Source: Kitasatospora mediocidica KCTC 9733
GTDB taxonomy: Bacteria; Actinomycetota; Actinomycetes; Streptomycetales; Streptomycetaceae
DNA length: 64,000 nucleotides
NCBI RefSeq assembly: GCF_000744225.1
Contig: NZ_JQLN01000004.1
Location: 496,001-560,000 of the forward strand
Direction of reading: 5' to 3'
Shown here: positions 35,227-44,434 of the stretch, piece after piece
Layout: each line of letters opens with the position of its first letter
Numbering within the stretch: the stretch's first letter is position 1
The notes under the pieces: generated by a model
What the model saw: the letters and a program-made list of their open reading frames with translations, nothing else
The model's database searches: none
What the model was told of the DNA's origin: nothing
Position numbers and translations under genes: made by a program

Positions 35227-36666
35227 GTGGAGCCAACTGCAACCTCGGTGAAGGTCCTGGTGATCGGCGGTGGTCCGGCCGGCTCACTAGCGGCCGCACT
35301 ACTCGCCCGGGCGGGCGTCGACGTCCTCCTGCTGGAGAAGGAGGTATTCCCCCGCTACCACATCGGCGAGGCCCTGGCTTCGTCCTGCCGGGCCGTTCTG
35401 GAGCTCGCCGGAGCCGCACAGAAAGTCGACGACTTCGGCTTCATGAACAAGCACGGCGGCCTGTTCCGCTGGGGCGCCGAGAAAGACTGGAGTGCGGACT
35501 GGACGAAATTGTTCGGCCCCGAAGTAAGGTCCTGGTCAGTGGACCGCTCGGAATTCGACCACCTGCTGCTGAACAATGCGTCGGAACAAGGCGCCCGGGT
35601 CGTCCAGAACGCCGCCGTCAAGCGGATCGTCTTCGAGGACGACCGCCCGGTGGCCGCCGAGTGGGTCAGCGGCGACGACCCCGACCGGCTGCACACCACC
35701 CGCTTCGAGCACGTCGTCGACGCCTCCGGCCGGGCCGGCGTCCTCACCGCCCAGCACTTCCGCAACCGCACCCGGCACGAGGTCTTCCGCAACGTGGCCA
35801 TCTGGGGCTACTGGGACGGCGAGGAGCTGCTGCCGGACACCCCGCAGGGCGGCAGCAACATCATCTCCTCGCCGGACGGCTGGTACTGGGTCATTCCGCT
35901 GCGCGGCGGCCGGCGCAGCGTCGGGTTCGTCATGCACGAGAGCGCCTTCCGCGAGCGCCGCCGCGCGCACGACTCGCTCGAAGACCTGCTGACCGCCCTC
36001 GTCGACGAGTCGGACACGGTCCGCTCGCTGCTGGCGGGCGACACCCGGATCTCCCCGGCGAAGGTCGAGCAGGACTACTCCTACGTCTCCGACACGTTCT
36101 GCGGCCCCGGCTACTTCGTGGCCGGCGACGCGGCCTGCTTCCTCGACCCGCTGCTCTCCAGCGGCGTGCACCTCGCCTCCTACAGCGCGCTGCTCGCCGC
36201 CGCCTCGATCGTCGCGGTGCTCGACGGGGAGGTGACCGAGAGCGAGGCCGGCACGTTCTACGAGTCGCTCTACCGCCACAGCTACACCCGGATGCTCGCC
36301 ATGGTCGCCCGGATGTACGACCAGTACCAGGGCCAGGCCGGCTACTTCTGGCTCGCACAGAAGCTGACCGGCACGCCCGCCGAGCAGGCGATCACTCCCA
36401 ACGCGGCGTTCGTCGAGATCGTGGGCGGCATCTCCGACCTCTACGACGCCAAGCACGGCCGGGGACAGGCCCCGGCGGCGGACGCGGCGAACGGCGAGGA
36501 CAACCTCAGCCTGGTCGAGATCCGGCCGCGCGACCTCTACGACGAGGACTCCCGGCTGCGCCTGGTCACCTCGCCCCGGCTCGGCCTGCGGCGCGAGCAG
36601 CCCGCCGCCGGCGTGGTCAGGCCGCCGCGTCCCGCCGAGTCCGCCGACCTCACCACGTCGAGGTGA
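35227..36666 (+). CDS. FAD-dependent halogenase-like oxidoreductase
   Basis: A 479-residue flavoprotein starting at GTG 35227, which has GGAG 6-9 nt upstream; an in-frame ATG at 35215 lacks a ribosome site. The FAD loop is VLVIGGGPAGSLAAALLAR. The halogenase WxWxIP motif is present as W219-Y-W-V-I-P224, and a Lys at position 75 (MNKHGG) matches the catalytic Lys region of CmlS/PltA-type halogenases. This places it with flavin-dependent halogenases acting on phenolic or carrier-bound substrates. Salicylate is an obvious candidate. Some family members are non-halogenating oxidoreductases, so halogenation is likely but unproven. A flavin reductase is not encoded nearby unless the protein at 44431 serves. 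Confidence 0.8.
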   Translation: MEPTATSVKVLVIGGGPAGSLAAALLARAGVDVLLLEKEVFPRYHIGEALASSCRAVLELAGAAQKVDDFGFMNKHGGLFRWGAEKDWSADWTKLFGPEVRSWSVDRSEFDHLLLNNASEQGARVVQNAAVKRIVFEDDRPVAAEWVSGDDPDRLHTTRFEHVVDASGRAGVLTAQHFRNRTRHEVFRNVAIWGYWDGEELLPDTPQGGSNIISSPDGWYWVIPLRGGRRSVGFVMHESAFRERRRAHDSLEDLLTALVDESDTVRSLLAGDTRISPAKVEQDYSYVSDTFCGPGYFVAGDAACFLDPLLSSGVHLASYSALLAAASIVAVLDGEVTESEAGTFYESLYRHSYTRMLAMVARMYDQYQGQAGYFWLAQKLTGTPAEQAITPNAAFVEIVGGISDLYDAKHGRGQAPAADAANGEDNLSLVEIRPRDLYDEDSRLRLVTSPRLGLRREQPAAGVVRPPRPAESADLTTSR

Positions 36667-36674
36667 CGGCACGC

Positions 36675-38708
36675 ATGGGCACCCGTTCCCGCCAGGTGCA
36701 TCTGGTGGACCTGACCACCATCGCCGGCGCCGGCTACAGCCCCACGCTGGGCTATCTGCAGGCGGCCGCCCAGGCCGTCCCCGAGGTCGCGGACCGCTGC
36801 ACGTTCACCCGGCACGCCCTGCTCTCCCGGGGGTCGCTCTTCGAGCAGGCCTGCGAGCAGGTCCTCGCCGCGCTGGACGATCCGCTGGTCGTCGCGTTCA
36901 CGGTCTACTTCTGGAACCGGGCCAAGTCCGTCGAACTCGCCCGCCGGGTCAAGCTGGCCTGGCCGAACTGCCGGATCGTGATGGGCGGCAACGACGTCAG
37001 CTACCAGCAGGACGCGCTCTTCGCCGAGGCGCCCTGGACGGACGTCCTGGTGCACGGGGACGGCGAGTTCCGCTTCGTCGAGCTGCTCCGCGCCCTGCTG
37101 GACGACCGCGCCGACCTCGCCTCGGTCGACGGGCTCAGCTACTGGTCGGGCACCGGCGCCGACCGGCGGCTGGTCACCACCAAGGCCGCCGACCGGATCA
37201 CCGACCTGGCCACCGTGCCCTCGCCGATCTCCGTCTACTCGGACGCCGAACTGGCCACCACCACCCTACTGGTGTACGAGACCAACCGCGGCTGCCCCTA
37301 CAGCTGCGCGTTCTGCTACTGGGGTGGCGCGACCAACTCCAAGGTCCGCCAGTTCCCGATGGAGCGGATCGCCGCCGACCTCGACCGGATCATCCGGCTG
37401 GCCGGTCCGCACATGATGCTCGCCCTGGCCGACGCCAACTTCGGCATCCTGCCCCGGGACGTCGAGATCGCCCAACTCCTGGTGGACACCTGCCGGAAGT
37501 ACGACAAGCGGGTCGACTTCTTCGTCACCTGGGCGAAGAACTGCAACAAGCGGATCGTCCAGATGGCCGGTCTGCTGCGGGACGGCGGCCTGCTGGCGCC
37601 GGTGACGCTGTCGGCGCAGTCCTTCAGCCCCACCGCCCTCGAACTGGGCAACCGCTCCAACATCCGCCCCGACCACTTCCGCAAGCTCCAGAGCGAGTTC
37701 CGCGACCTGGGCATCCCCACCTACACCGACCTGATCTGGGGGATGCCGGGCGAGACCTACGCCAGCTTCCTCACCGGCACCGAGGAGGTGCTCAGCGCCG
37801 GCGGCGCGCCGATCATCTTCCCGCTGCTCCTGCTGAACAACACCGACTACACCCGGGAGAAGTTCCGGGAGGAGCAGAAGATCGTCGTCCGCCGGCTCCC
37901 GGTGGACGTCAGCGACCCGGAGCTGACCGGCGAGACGGTGGTCTCCCACGCCACGATGACCGAGGAGGAGTGGCTGCGCGGACTGGAGTTCCGGTTCTGC
38001 CTCTACCTCTTCCAGAAGTCCCTGCTGCGCTGCACGCTGCGGCTGCTGAACGCCACCTCGGACGTCCGCGTGGTGGACCTGTGCGAGCTGCTGCGCGAGT
38101 TCCTCTTCGACCGCGCGCCCGACCCGGTGGCACACGCGATCGCCGTCAACTACCGGCAGTCCTGGCAGCAGCCGGACCGGATCGACCGCCGGCTGATCGA
38201 GGACGAGCTCGCCATCGAGGTCGGCAGCGGCGAACTGTACGGCCGCCAGGAGACCCACTACGAGGCGCTGCTGCACCGCCTGGTGCGGGACGCCGCCGCC
38301 CTGGAGCGCTTCCTGGAGGCCGCCGTCGCCGTCCTGTTGCGCTCGCTGCCCGAGGACGCCCGCCCCGACCCCACCGCCCTGCGCGCCGCCCTGGAGCTGG
38401 ACCTCGCCGCCGGCGCGGTCTTCCGGTCGATGATCACCGGCGAGGCCGAGCAACTGGACTTCCGGATCTCCGCCGAGCTGATGACCCTGCTCAGGGACGC
38501 CGGCGACCTGCCGCCCGACCTGAGCTGTCCCGAGGGCGGCGAAGTGACCGGCCGGATCGGCGCGGCCCCGCTGCACCTGGAGGACTTCCAGCCCAGCTAC
38601 TCGTTCAGCCGCTTCGTCGTCCTCGTCTGGCGCGGCCTGGTCTCCCCCCTGCGGGAGGCCGCCGTCGACTGGACCGCGAGCGACGCCGGGAGCCTGGCCC
38701 CGGCCTGA
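36675..38708 (+). CDS. Cobalamin-type (class B) radical SAM protein, probable methylase
   Basis: A 677-residue protein. ATG 36675 is chosen because GAGGTG lies 8 nt upstream; a GTG at 36663 overlapping the previous stop is possible. The N-terminal about 170 residues form a B12-binding-like Rossmann domain (IVMGGNDVSYQQDALF, VLVHGDGEFRFVELLRALL). The radical SAM cluster motif is C207-PYS-C211-AF-C214 in RGCPYSCAFCYWGG, followed by a TIM-barrel-like region (DLIWGMPGETYASF). Its C-terminal about 200 residues are helical. A type B radical SAM methylase homologue C-methylates a thiazoline in watasemycin biosynthesis, so the same role is inferred here. It is probably translated with the halogenase-like gene. 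Confidence 0.85.
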   Translation: MGTRSRQVHLVDLTTIAGAGYSPTLGYLQAAAQAVPEVADRCTFTRHALLSRGSLFEQACEQVLAALDDPLVVAFTVYFWNRAKSVELARRVKLAWPNCRIVMGGNDVSYQQDALFAEAPWTDVLVHGDGEFRFVELLRALLDDRADLASVDGLSYWSGTGADRRLVTTKAADRITDLATVPSPISVYSDAELATTTLLVYETNRGCPYSCAFCYWGGATNSKVRQFPMERIAADLDRIIRLAGPHMMLALADANFGILPRDVEIAQLLVDTCRKYDKRVDFFVTWAKNCNKRIVQMAGLLRDGGLLAPVTLSAQSFSPTALELGNRSNIRPDHFRKLQSEFRDLGIPTYTDLIWGMPGETYASFLTGTEEVLSAGGAPIIFPLLLLNNTDYTREKFREEQKIVVRRLPVDVSDPELTGETVVSHATMTEEEWLRGLEFRFCLYLFQKSLLRCTLRLLNATSDVRVVDLCELLREFLFDRAPDPVAHAIAVNYRQSWQQPDRIDRRLIEDELAIEVGSGELYGRQETHYEALLHRLVRDAAALERFLEAAVAVLLRSLPEDARPDPTALRAALELDLAAGAVFRSMITGEAEQLDFRISAELMTLLRDAGDLPPDLSCPEGGEVTGRIGAAPLHLEDFQPSYSFSRFVVLVWRGLVSPLREAAVDWTASDAGSLAPA

Positions 38709-38720
38709 GCCTCCCCCGCC

Positions 38721-38753
38721 CTTCCCCCGGTGCGGCGATCCGCCCGGGGGAAG
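38721..38753. terminator. Terminator after the radical SAM gene
   Basis: Perfect 10-bp arms CTTCCCCCGG (38721-38730) and CCGGGGGAAG (38744-38753), with an extra inner GCGG/CCGC pairing. It lies 12 nt after the radical SAM stop and 14 nt before the end of the convergent membrane-protein gene. Confidence 0.8.
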
Positions 38754-38767
38754 AGCGTCCGGCGTCC

Positions 38768-39211
38768 TCAGGAGTACCGGCCCTCGCGCAGCGTCCCGGC
38801 GCAGAGGGCCCAGATGACGAAGATGTTCAGGGCGATCAGGGCGATGGCCCAGAACGGGTAGTACGGCAGCCACAGGAAGTTGGCGATCAGGACGAGAGCC
38901 GCCATCACGACGCCGACGGCACGCGCCCAGACGGCCCCGCTGATCAGCGCGCAGCCCGCGAGGAAGAGCACGATGCCCAGGACGAGGTGGATCCAGCCCC
39001 AGCTGGTCAGGCTGAAGCTGAACGTGTAGTTCGCCGTCCGGACGAACAGGTCGTCCTTGGCGATGGCGGTGATCCCCTCGAAGACCGCCATGCTCCCGCC
39101 GATCATCATCATCACCGCCGCGAACAGGGTCAGGCCCGATCTGACGCCGCTGCGCGTGGGGTTCGGGACGAAACTTCCGGGCGGCGGCTGGTTGACGTCG
39201 TTACTGGTCAT
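38768..39211 (-). CDS. Small four-helix membrane protein (DUF7144-like)
   Basis: A 147-residue integral membrane protein. The start ATG 39211 has AAGGAGG 5 nt upstream; an in-frame start at 39277 is less likely. Four hydrophobic segments follow a polar Pro-rich N-terminus: LTLFAAVMMMIGGSMAVFEG, GWIHLVLGIVLFLAGCALIS, AVGVVMAALVLIANFLW and WAIALIALNIFVIWALCAG. The AVMMMIGG and YTFSFSLTSWGWIHL segments resemble a family common in Streptomyces and annotated only as a domain of unknown function. Probably not part of either cluster. Confidence 0.75.
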   Translation of the reverse strand: MTSNDVNQPPPGSFVPNPTRSGVRSGLTLFAAVMMMIGGSMAVFEGITAIAKDDLFVRTANYTFSFSLTSWGWIHLVLGIVLFLAGCALISGAVWARAVGVVMAALVLIANFLWLPYYPFWAIALIALNIFVIWALCAGTLREGRYS

Positions 39212-39513
39212 CGGAGCCTCCTTGGCGGGCGGAACCGACCGGTCGATCGGACCGCGGCACTGCTTCCAGCGTTCCACGGCACGGCCGGAACCGCGCGCCT
39301 CTCACGCACAGGCGCACACCCTCACCCTGGGTGCCCAGCCCGGCCGCCCCGGAGGGGCCGCGCCCGGGCGGGCGGATTGTCCCTTGCCTGGCTCATTGGT
39401 CTAGTCCAAACTGATCGTTGGTCGAAATCCCCTGCGGAATCGGCCACGCACGGCCCGCACTGCCGCCGCCGGTCATGACCGACAGGGCGCGGTCACCGGA
39501 TGAGGGGGATGCC
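39212..39513. promoter_or_regulatory. Divergent region upstream of the SARP regulator
   Basis: 302 nt between the membrane-protein gene and the large regulator, with no credible gene. It contains the DasR-like site at 39395-39410. The regulator's ribosome site (GAGGGG) is at about 39501. Confidence 0.5.
39395..39410. promoter_or_regulatory. DasR (dre)-like operator
   Basis: The 16-mer ATTGGTCTAGTCCAAA matches the published dre consensus ACTGGTCTAGACCACT at 12 of 16 positions, with the TGGTCTAG half and the CCA of the other half intact. It lies 104 nt before the SARP start. DasR links N-acetylglucosamine status to secondary metabolism and is known to control pathway-specific activators. A dre site here would place this cluster under that signal. 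Confidence 0.5.
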
Positions 39514-42500
39514 ATGTCAGAGAGGATGTCGGCCACGGGACTGGCCCGCGGCGGTCCGGCCGGCGAGCCGGACGCGTTCGGCCCACGGCTCCAGTCGTTC
39601 CGCCGACGGGCCGGGCTGAGCCAGCAGGAGGCCGCGTTACGGGCCGGAGTCAGCACCAGGGCGCTGCGCGACATCGAGCGCGGCCGGGTCCAGCGGCCCC
39701 AGGCGCGCACCCTGCACCGGCTGGCCGAGACGCTGGGGCTGAGCGGCGGCGAGCTGGCGGACCTGCAGGCCGCCGCCCGCACCGCCGCGCCGCGCGCCGG
39801 TGCGCGCCCGCGCCTGCTGATCCTCGGCCCGCTCACCCTCCAGCGCGGCCAGACCCCCGTGCCGGTCACCAGCCCGATGCTGCGCCGGCTGCTGGGCCTG
39901 CTGGCGCTCAAGCACCCCGAGCCGTCCACCCAGCAGGAAATCACCGACACCCTCTGGCCGTTCGGCCCTCCCAGCTCCCACCAGAGCCTGATCCACACCT
40001 ACGTCAGCCAGGTCCGCCAGCTGCTGGAGCCGGCCGGCCTGCGGACCGTCCCGCCGCCGACCGTCGTCCGCACGCCCACCGGCTACCTGCTGGAGGCGTC
40101 CCGGAACCAGATCGACCTGGGCCAGTTCGACGAGCTGCTGGCCCAGGCGAAGCGCGTGCACCGCGCGCCCGACCCCAGGGCCGCGTACGAGGCGCTGACG
40201 CAGGCCCTGCAGTGCTGGCGCGGGCCCGTACTCGCGGACGCGGACCCGGTGCTGCGCCAGCATCCGGCCGCGGTGGCGGCCAACGAGCGGCGGGTCGAGG
40301 CGGCGCTCCTGCACGCCGACACGGCGCTGCTGCTGCGCCGTCCCGAGGAGGCCGTCCGGGTGCTCTGGGACCTGGTCAACACCGAGCCGCTGCACGAGGG
40401 TCTGCACGCCCGGCTGATGCTCACCCTCGCCAGCTGCGGGGAGCAGGCCGCCGCGCTCAACGTGTTCAACCGCCTGCGCGACCGGCTCGACGAGGAGCTG
40501 GGCATCGCACCCAGCGCCGAGGTCCGCGACGCCCACCTGCGCGTGCTGCGCCAGCAACTGCCCCTCGCGCAGCGCCCCGACCACCCCGTGACCGCCGACC
40601 GGCCGCCGCTGTCCGGCCCGCCCCCGGCCCAACTGCCCGCCAAGGCCGACTCCTACGTCGGACGGCGACGGCAGATGCGGGAGCTGGACTCCCTCGTCGC
40701 GCCCGACCAGGCGCGACGCTCGCACGTGGTGGCGGTGGTCGGCGCACCCGGGGTCGGCAAGACCGCCCTCGCCACGCAGTGGGCGCACGCGCGGCGTGAG
40801 CACTTCGAGGACGGGCAGCTCTTCGTCGACCTGCGCGGCCATTCCGCGCTCCCGACGCTGCGTCCCGGGGAGGTCCTGGCACAGTTCCTGCGGGCCCTGG
40901 GCGCACCCCCCGACCAGCTGCCCGAGGACGAGGACGAGGCCGCCGCGCTCTACCGCACCCTGCTCGCCGACAAGCAGATGCTGATCGTGCTGGACAACGC
41001 GCGGGACGCCGAACAGGTCAGGCCGCTCATCCCGGGCGCCCAGCGCTGCGCGGTGGTGATCACCAGCCGCAGCCAGCTCGCCGGACTGGTCGCGAGCGAC
41101 GGCGCGCGCCAACTCGGCCTGGACGTGCTCGATCCGGACGAGGCCCGCCAACTGCTGGCCGGCACCATCGGGGAGAGCCGGGTCGCGGCCGAGGAGGAGG
41201 CCGCCGACCGGCTCGTGCGGGTGTGCAGCGGGCTGCCACTGGCGATCCGGATCGCCGGCGCCAACCTGCTCGCCCGCAATGCCGGAATCGCCGAGTACTG
41301 CGCCGAGTTGGCGGGTGACGACATGCTCAGCCGGCTGCACATCGAAGGCGACCGGCGCTCGACGGTCCGGGCCGCCTTCGACCTCTCCTACCGCGCGCTC
41401 CCGGCCGGGGCGCAGCGGGTGTTCCGGCTCCTCAGCCTGATGCCCGGCCCCGACCTCACCGTGCACGGCGCGGCGGCGCTCGCGGACTCGACCTCGGCCG
41501 AATCCGCCGGACTGCTGGTCAGCCTGACGGACGCCCATCTGGTGCAGGAACGGGCGGCCAGCCGGTTCGGCCTGCACGACCTGCTGCGGTCCTACGCCCG
41601 CGAGCTGGTGGGCCGGGAGGAGGCGCACGCCGCCCGGCAGCGGCTCTTCGACTGGTACCTCTACCACACCGACGCGGCGGCCCGGTTGCTCTATCCGGCG
41701 CAGCCGGCCTCGGAGCCGTCCGCCGGGACGGCTCCCTCGGCCGCGCTGGTTCTCGCCGACGACGGCCAGGCCTCGGAGTGGCTGGACAGCGAGCGGGAGA
41801 ACCTGGCCGGCGCCGTCCTGCAGGCGTCCGGCACCGGCTTCACCACCATCGCCTGGCGGCTGGCGGAGAGCCTGCACAGCTATCTCTCGGTGGGGATGTA
41901 CACGGGCGACTGCCTCAAGGTCGCGACCGCAAGCCTGTTCGCCGCCGTCGCCGACGGCGAGCTGCGGGCCCAGGCCGCCGCCCAGTTGCGGCGCGCCGAC
42001 TGCCACTGGATGCTGGCGAACAACGCGCAGGCCATGGAACTGTTCGGCAGCGCGCTGGAGCTCGCGCGGCAGGCCGACTGGCCCGACGGCCAGGCGTTGG
42101 CGCTGCGCCGGATCGGCGCCGCGCACCAGGAGAACGGCGCCATGCGGCTGGCCTCCGACTACCTGTGCCAGGCGCGTGAACTCACCCGGCGCAGCAACGG
42201 GGCGGGGACCGCCGACGACGTCACCAACCTGGGGCTGATCTGCTGGAAGCTCGGGCGACTGCACGAGGCGGCCGAGCACTTCTCGCATGCGGCCCAGCTC
42301 TTCCGGGACCTCAACTCCGCGGGTGGAGAGGCGGTTTCGCACACCAATCTGGGGATCGCCTACCGCGCGCTGGGACGCCCGAGGGACGCGATCCGGGTGC
42401 TCGGCGAGGCGCTGCCGATCCACCTGAGGAGCGGCAACAAGCTCAGTGAGACAGTGGCGCTGAGCTGTCTCTCGGGCGCGCACACCGACCTGGGCGACCA

Positions 42501-43050
42501 CTCCACCGGACGGCTGCTGGCCCACACGGCCCTCGCCGCCGCCCAGGCGCTGCGCAACCGGCGGCTGGAGGCCAACGCCTACTTCGCGCTGGGCGCCGCG
42601 CAGGAGCGCGCGCACGATCTGTCCGAAGCGGCCGACAGCTACCGGGAGGCGCTCCACCTCGCCGAGGTCGTGAACGACCGGTTCCCCCAGGTCGCGGCTC
42701 TCGTCGGGCTCGCGACGGTCCAGGCGCGCCTGGAGCCGCAGACCGCCCTGCGCACCGCGGAGCGCGCCGTCACGCTCTCCCGCAAGGCGGAGTTCCGGAT
42801 GCTCGAAGGCTGCGCGCTCAACGTCCTGGCTTGCGTCCGGGTACGGCTGGGCGAGTCGCGGACCGCCCTGGAGATCGGGCGCGACGCACTCGCCCTGCAC
42901 CGCGAGACCGGGCACCGGCCGGGCGAGGCGCGCAGCCAACTGGCGCTGGGCCACGCGCAGTCGGCCCTCGGCGAGCGGAGCGAGGCGCTCGAGCACTGGC
43001 GCGAGGTGCTGCGGCTCTCCCGGGCGATGGGCGGGGTCCGGATCGGCTGA
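39514..43050 (+). CDS. Large SARP-type regulator: XRE HTH-OmpR/BTAD-NB-ARC-TPR
   Basis: 1,178 residues from ATG 39514 (GAGGGG 7 nt upstream; an in-frame ATG at 39475 is less likely). Residues about 20-75 form an XRE helix-turn-helix (SFRRRAGLSQQEAALRAGVSTRALRDIERGR). Residues about 97-190 form the OmpR-type SARP DNA-binding domain, followed by the bacterial transcriptional activation domain (ending FNRLRDRLDEELGIAPSAE). The NB-ARC ATPase has Walker A VGAPGVGKTAL and Walker B LIVLDNARD. The last about 400 residues are TPRs. SARPs activate biosynthetic clusters. Its position immediately upstream of the 43400-54340 genes makes it their probable activator. The added XRE domain is less usual. Confidence 0.9.
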   Translation: MSERMSATGLARGGPAGEPDAFGPRLQSFRRRAGLSQQEAALRAGVSTRALRDIERGRVQRPQARTLHRLAETLGLSGGELADLQAAARTAAPRAGARPRLLILGPLTLQRGQTPVPVTSPMLRRLLGLLALKHPEPSTQQEITDTLWPFGPPSSHQSLIHTYVSQVRQLLEPAGLRTVPPPTVVRTPTGYLLEASRNQIDLGQFDELLAQAKRVHRAPDPRAAYEALTQALQCWRGPVLADADPVLRQHPAAVAANERRVEAALLHADTALLLRRPEEAVRVLWDLVNTEPLHEGLHARLMLTLASCGEQAAALNVFNRLRDRLDEELGIAPSAEVRDAHLRVLRQQLPLAQRPDHPVTADRPPLSGPPPAQLPAKADSYVGRRRQMRELDSLVAPDQARRSHVVAVVGAPGVGKTALATQWAHARREHFEDGQLFVDLRGHSALPTLRPGEVLAQFLRALGAPPDQLPEDEDEAAALYRTLLADKQMLIVLDNARDAEQVRPLIPGAQRCAVVITSRSQLAGLVASDGARQLGLDVLDPDEARQLLAGTIGESRVAAEEEAADRLVRVCSGLPLAIRIAGANLLARNAGIAEYCAELAGDDMLSRLHIEGDRRSTVRAAFDLSYRALPAGAQRVFRLLSLMPGPDLTVHGAAALADSTSAESAGLLVSLTDAHLVQERAASRFGLHDLLRSYARELVGREEAHAARQRLFDWYLYHTDAAARLLYPAQPASEPSAGTAPSAALVLADDGQASEWLDSERENLAGAVLQASGTGFTTIAWRLAESLHSYLSVGMYTGDCLKVATASLFAAVADGELRAQAAAQLRRADCHWMLANNAQAMELFGSALELARQADWPDGQALALRRIGAAHQENGAMRLASDYLCQARELTRRSNGAGTADDVTNLGLICWKLGRLHEAAEHFSHAAQLFRDLNSAGGEAVSHTNLGIAYRALGRPRDAIRVLGEALPIHLRSGNKLSETVALSCLSGAHTDLGDHSTGRLLAHTALAAAQALRNRRLEANAYFALGAAQERAHDLSEAADSYREALHLAEVVNDRFPQVAALVGLATVQARLEPQTALRTAERAVTLSRKAEFRMLEGCALNVLACVRVRLGESRTALEIGRDALALHRETGHRPGEARSQLALGHAQSALGERSEALEHWREVLRLSRAMGGVRIG

Positions 43051-43399
43051 ACACCGGCGTCCGCCGGTCGCCGGCCCGGCGGCAGGACAACTGCTGCGGC
43101 AGTTACCGCAGTTCTGCCGGTTCCCGTGGGCCGGTCGGCGGCGCCGGGCGGACCCGCAGGTCAGCGCGGGTCCGCCCGGCGGCGATCGGCCGGGCGGGGG
43201 CTTCGACGCCTCTGGCCCGGCTGTAGGGGCCCAACCAGGTCGTCTCCGTACGGTAGTCGCAACCACAAGACCGTTCCCCGTGCCGATCCATGAGGTGACA
43301 CGTTGCCACAGCTCACGGTGCCCTCCACCGCCGCCCGTCCGGGGCGCTCCGGGCCCCTCTCCTTCGGTCCTGCCGACCTATCCGCGCGATCAGAGTGAG
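43051..43399. other. Intergenic region between SARP and LuxR-type genes
   Basis: 349 nt without a credible gene. It carries a hairpin at 43080-43119 and presumably the promoter of the LuxR-type gene. No direct repeats of the SARP-target kind could be called with confidence. Confidence 0.4.
43080..43119 (+). terminator. Hairpin after the SARP gene
   Basis: Arms CGGCAG...AACTGC (43080-43094, with a 3-nt bulge) and GCAGTTCTGCCG (43108-43119) form a 12-bp stem with a 13-nt loop. It lies 30 nt after the stop of the regulator. There is no T-tract. Confidence 0.5.
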
Positions 43400-44434
43400 A
43401 TGACGATGGAATTCAGCACGCAGACCCTACGTCAGGAAGGCCAACGAGTCGGCACCGCCGACGAGTTCGTCGTCGCCTTCTACGAACGCGTCGCCGGGCG
43501 CGCCGACTTCACCCCGTCCGGGATCGCCGAGGAGCTGGGCGTCCCGCTGCAGCGCGCCGAGCAGGCGGTCGGCGCGCTGCGCGAACTGCACCTGGTCAAG
43601 CCGGCGCAGGGCGGTGCGGACCGGCTGGTCGCGGTCAGCCCGGAGGCCGCCCAGATGGAGCTCCTGGTCCCGCTGGAGTGGGAGATCCATGACAGCCGCC
43701 GCCGACTCGCCGGATTCAAGGGGCAGTTGAGCTCCTTCGCGGCGGCCTATCAGAAGCAGACCAGGACCCGCACCGAGCCGGTGGTGATCACCGACGACCC
43801 GGAGGAGATCGAACTGCGGCTGCTGGAGGCCGCGCAGGGCTGCACCACCGAGGTCCTGGTGATGCAACCCTGCGTGGCCCACGAGACCCGCGAACTCCAA
43901 CTGGCCCGTCCGCTGGTGCTGGAGGCGCTGCGGCGCGGCGCGCAGGGACGGATCCTCTACCCCCACACCGCCCGCGGCGACTCCGACACCCGCGCGCACA
44001 TCGGCGACCTCCTGCCGGCGGGTGGGCAGGTGCGCACCACCAAGGAGGTGCACGACCGCTTCCTGGTCTTCGACCGGAAGACCGCGTTCATCCCGGCCGG
44101 CGAGGGCGACGCGATCGCCGTCGTCTACGAGGGCGCGGTCGCGGCCTTCCTGGCCGCACTGCACGCCCGGGCCTGGGAGTCCGCGTTCGACTTCGACTCC
44201 GGCGCGGCCGGCTACGCCGGGACGCTGGAGGACCTGAAGGTGACCCTCCTCGACCTGCTGGCCTCGGGTGCCAAGGACGAGGTGATCGCGCGCCGGGTGG
44301 GCATGTCCGAGCGGACCTTCCGCCGCCATGTCGCCACGATCATGCAGGATCTGTCGGCCACCAGCCGCTTCCAGGCCGGCGTGCTGGCCGCCCGGACCGG
44401 CCTGGTCGACCTGGTCCTGAGGAGCGCCGCATGA
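43400..44434 (+). CDS. LuxR-type regulator with TrmB-like N-terminus
   Basis: A 344-residue regulator. The N-terminal about 65 residues form a winged-helix-like segment (SGIAEELGVPLQRAEQAVGALRELHLV). A middle domain resembles the phospholipase-D-like sensor part of TrmB-like proteins (VVITDDPEEIELRLLEAA, HDRFLVFDRKTAFIP). The C-terminus is a LuxR helix-turn-helix (LLASGAKDEVIARRVGMSERTFRRHVATIMQDL). ATG 43400 and ATG 43406 are both feasible starts. It overlaps the next gene by 4 nt. It probably acts as a second pathway regulator under or beside the SARP. Confidence 0.85.
   Translation: MTMEFSTQTLRQEGQRVGTADEFVVAFYERVAGRADFTPSGIAEELGVPLQRAEQAVGALRELHLVKPAQGGADRLVAVSPEAAQMELLVPLEWEIHDSRRRLAGFKGQLSSFAAAYQKQTRTRTEPVVITDDPEEIELRLLEAAQGCTTEVLVMQPCVAHETRELQLARPLVLEALRRGAQGRILYPHTARGDSDTRAHIGDLLPAGGQVRTTKEVHDRFLVFDRKTAFIPAGEGDAIAVVYEGAVAAFLAALHARAWESAFDFDSGAAGYAGTLEDLKVTLLDLLASGAKDEVIARRVGMSERTFRRHVATIMQDLSATSRFQAGVLAARTGLVDLVLRSAA

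Noticed and set aside
36663..36674. GTG 36663 as the radical SAM start by GTGA overlap
   Set aside because: No ribosome site precedes it, whereas ATG 36675 has GAGGTG at good spacing.
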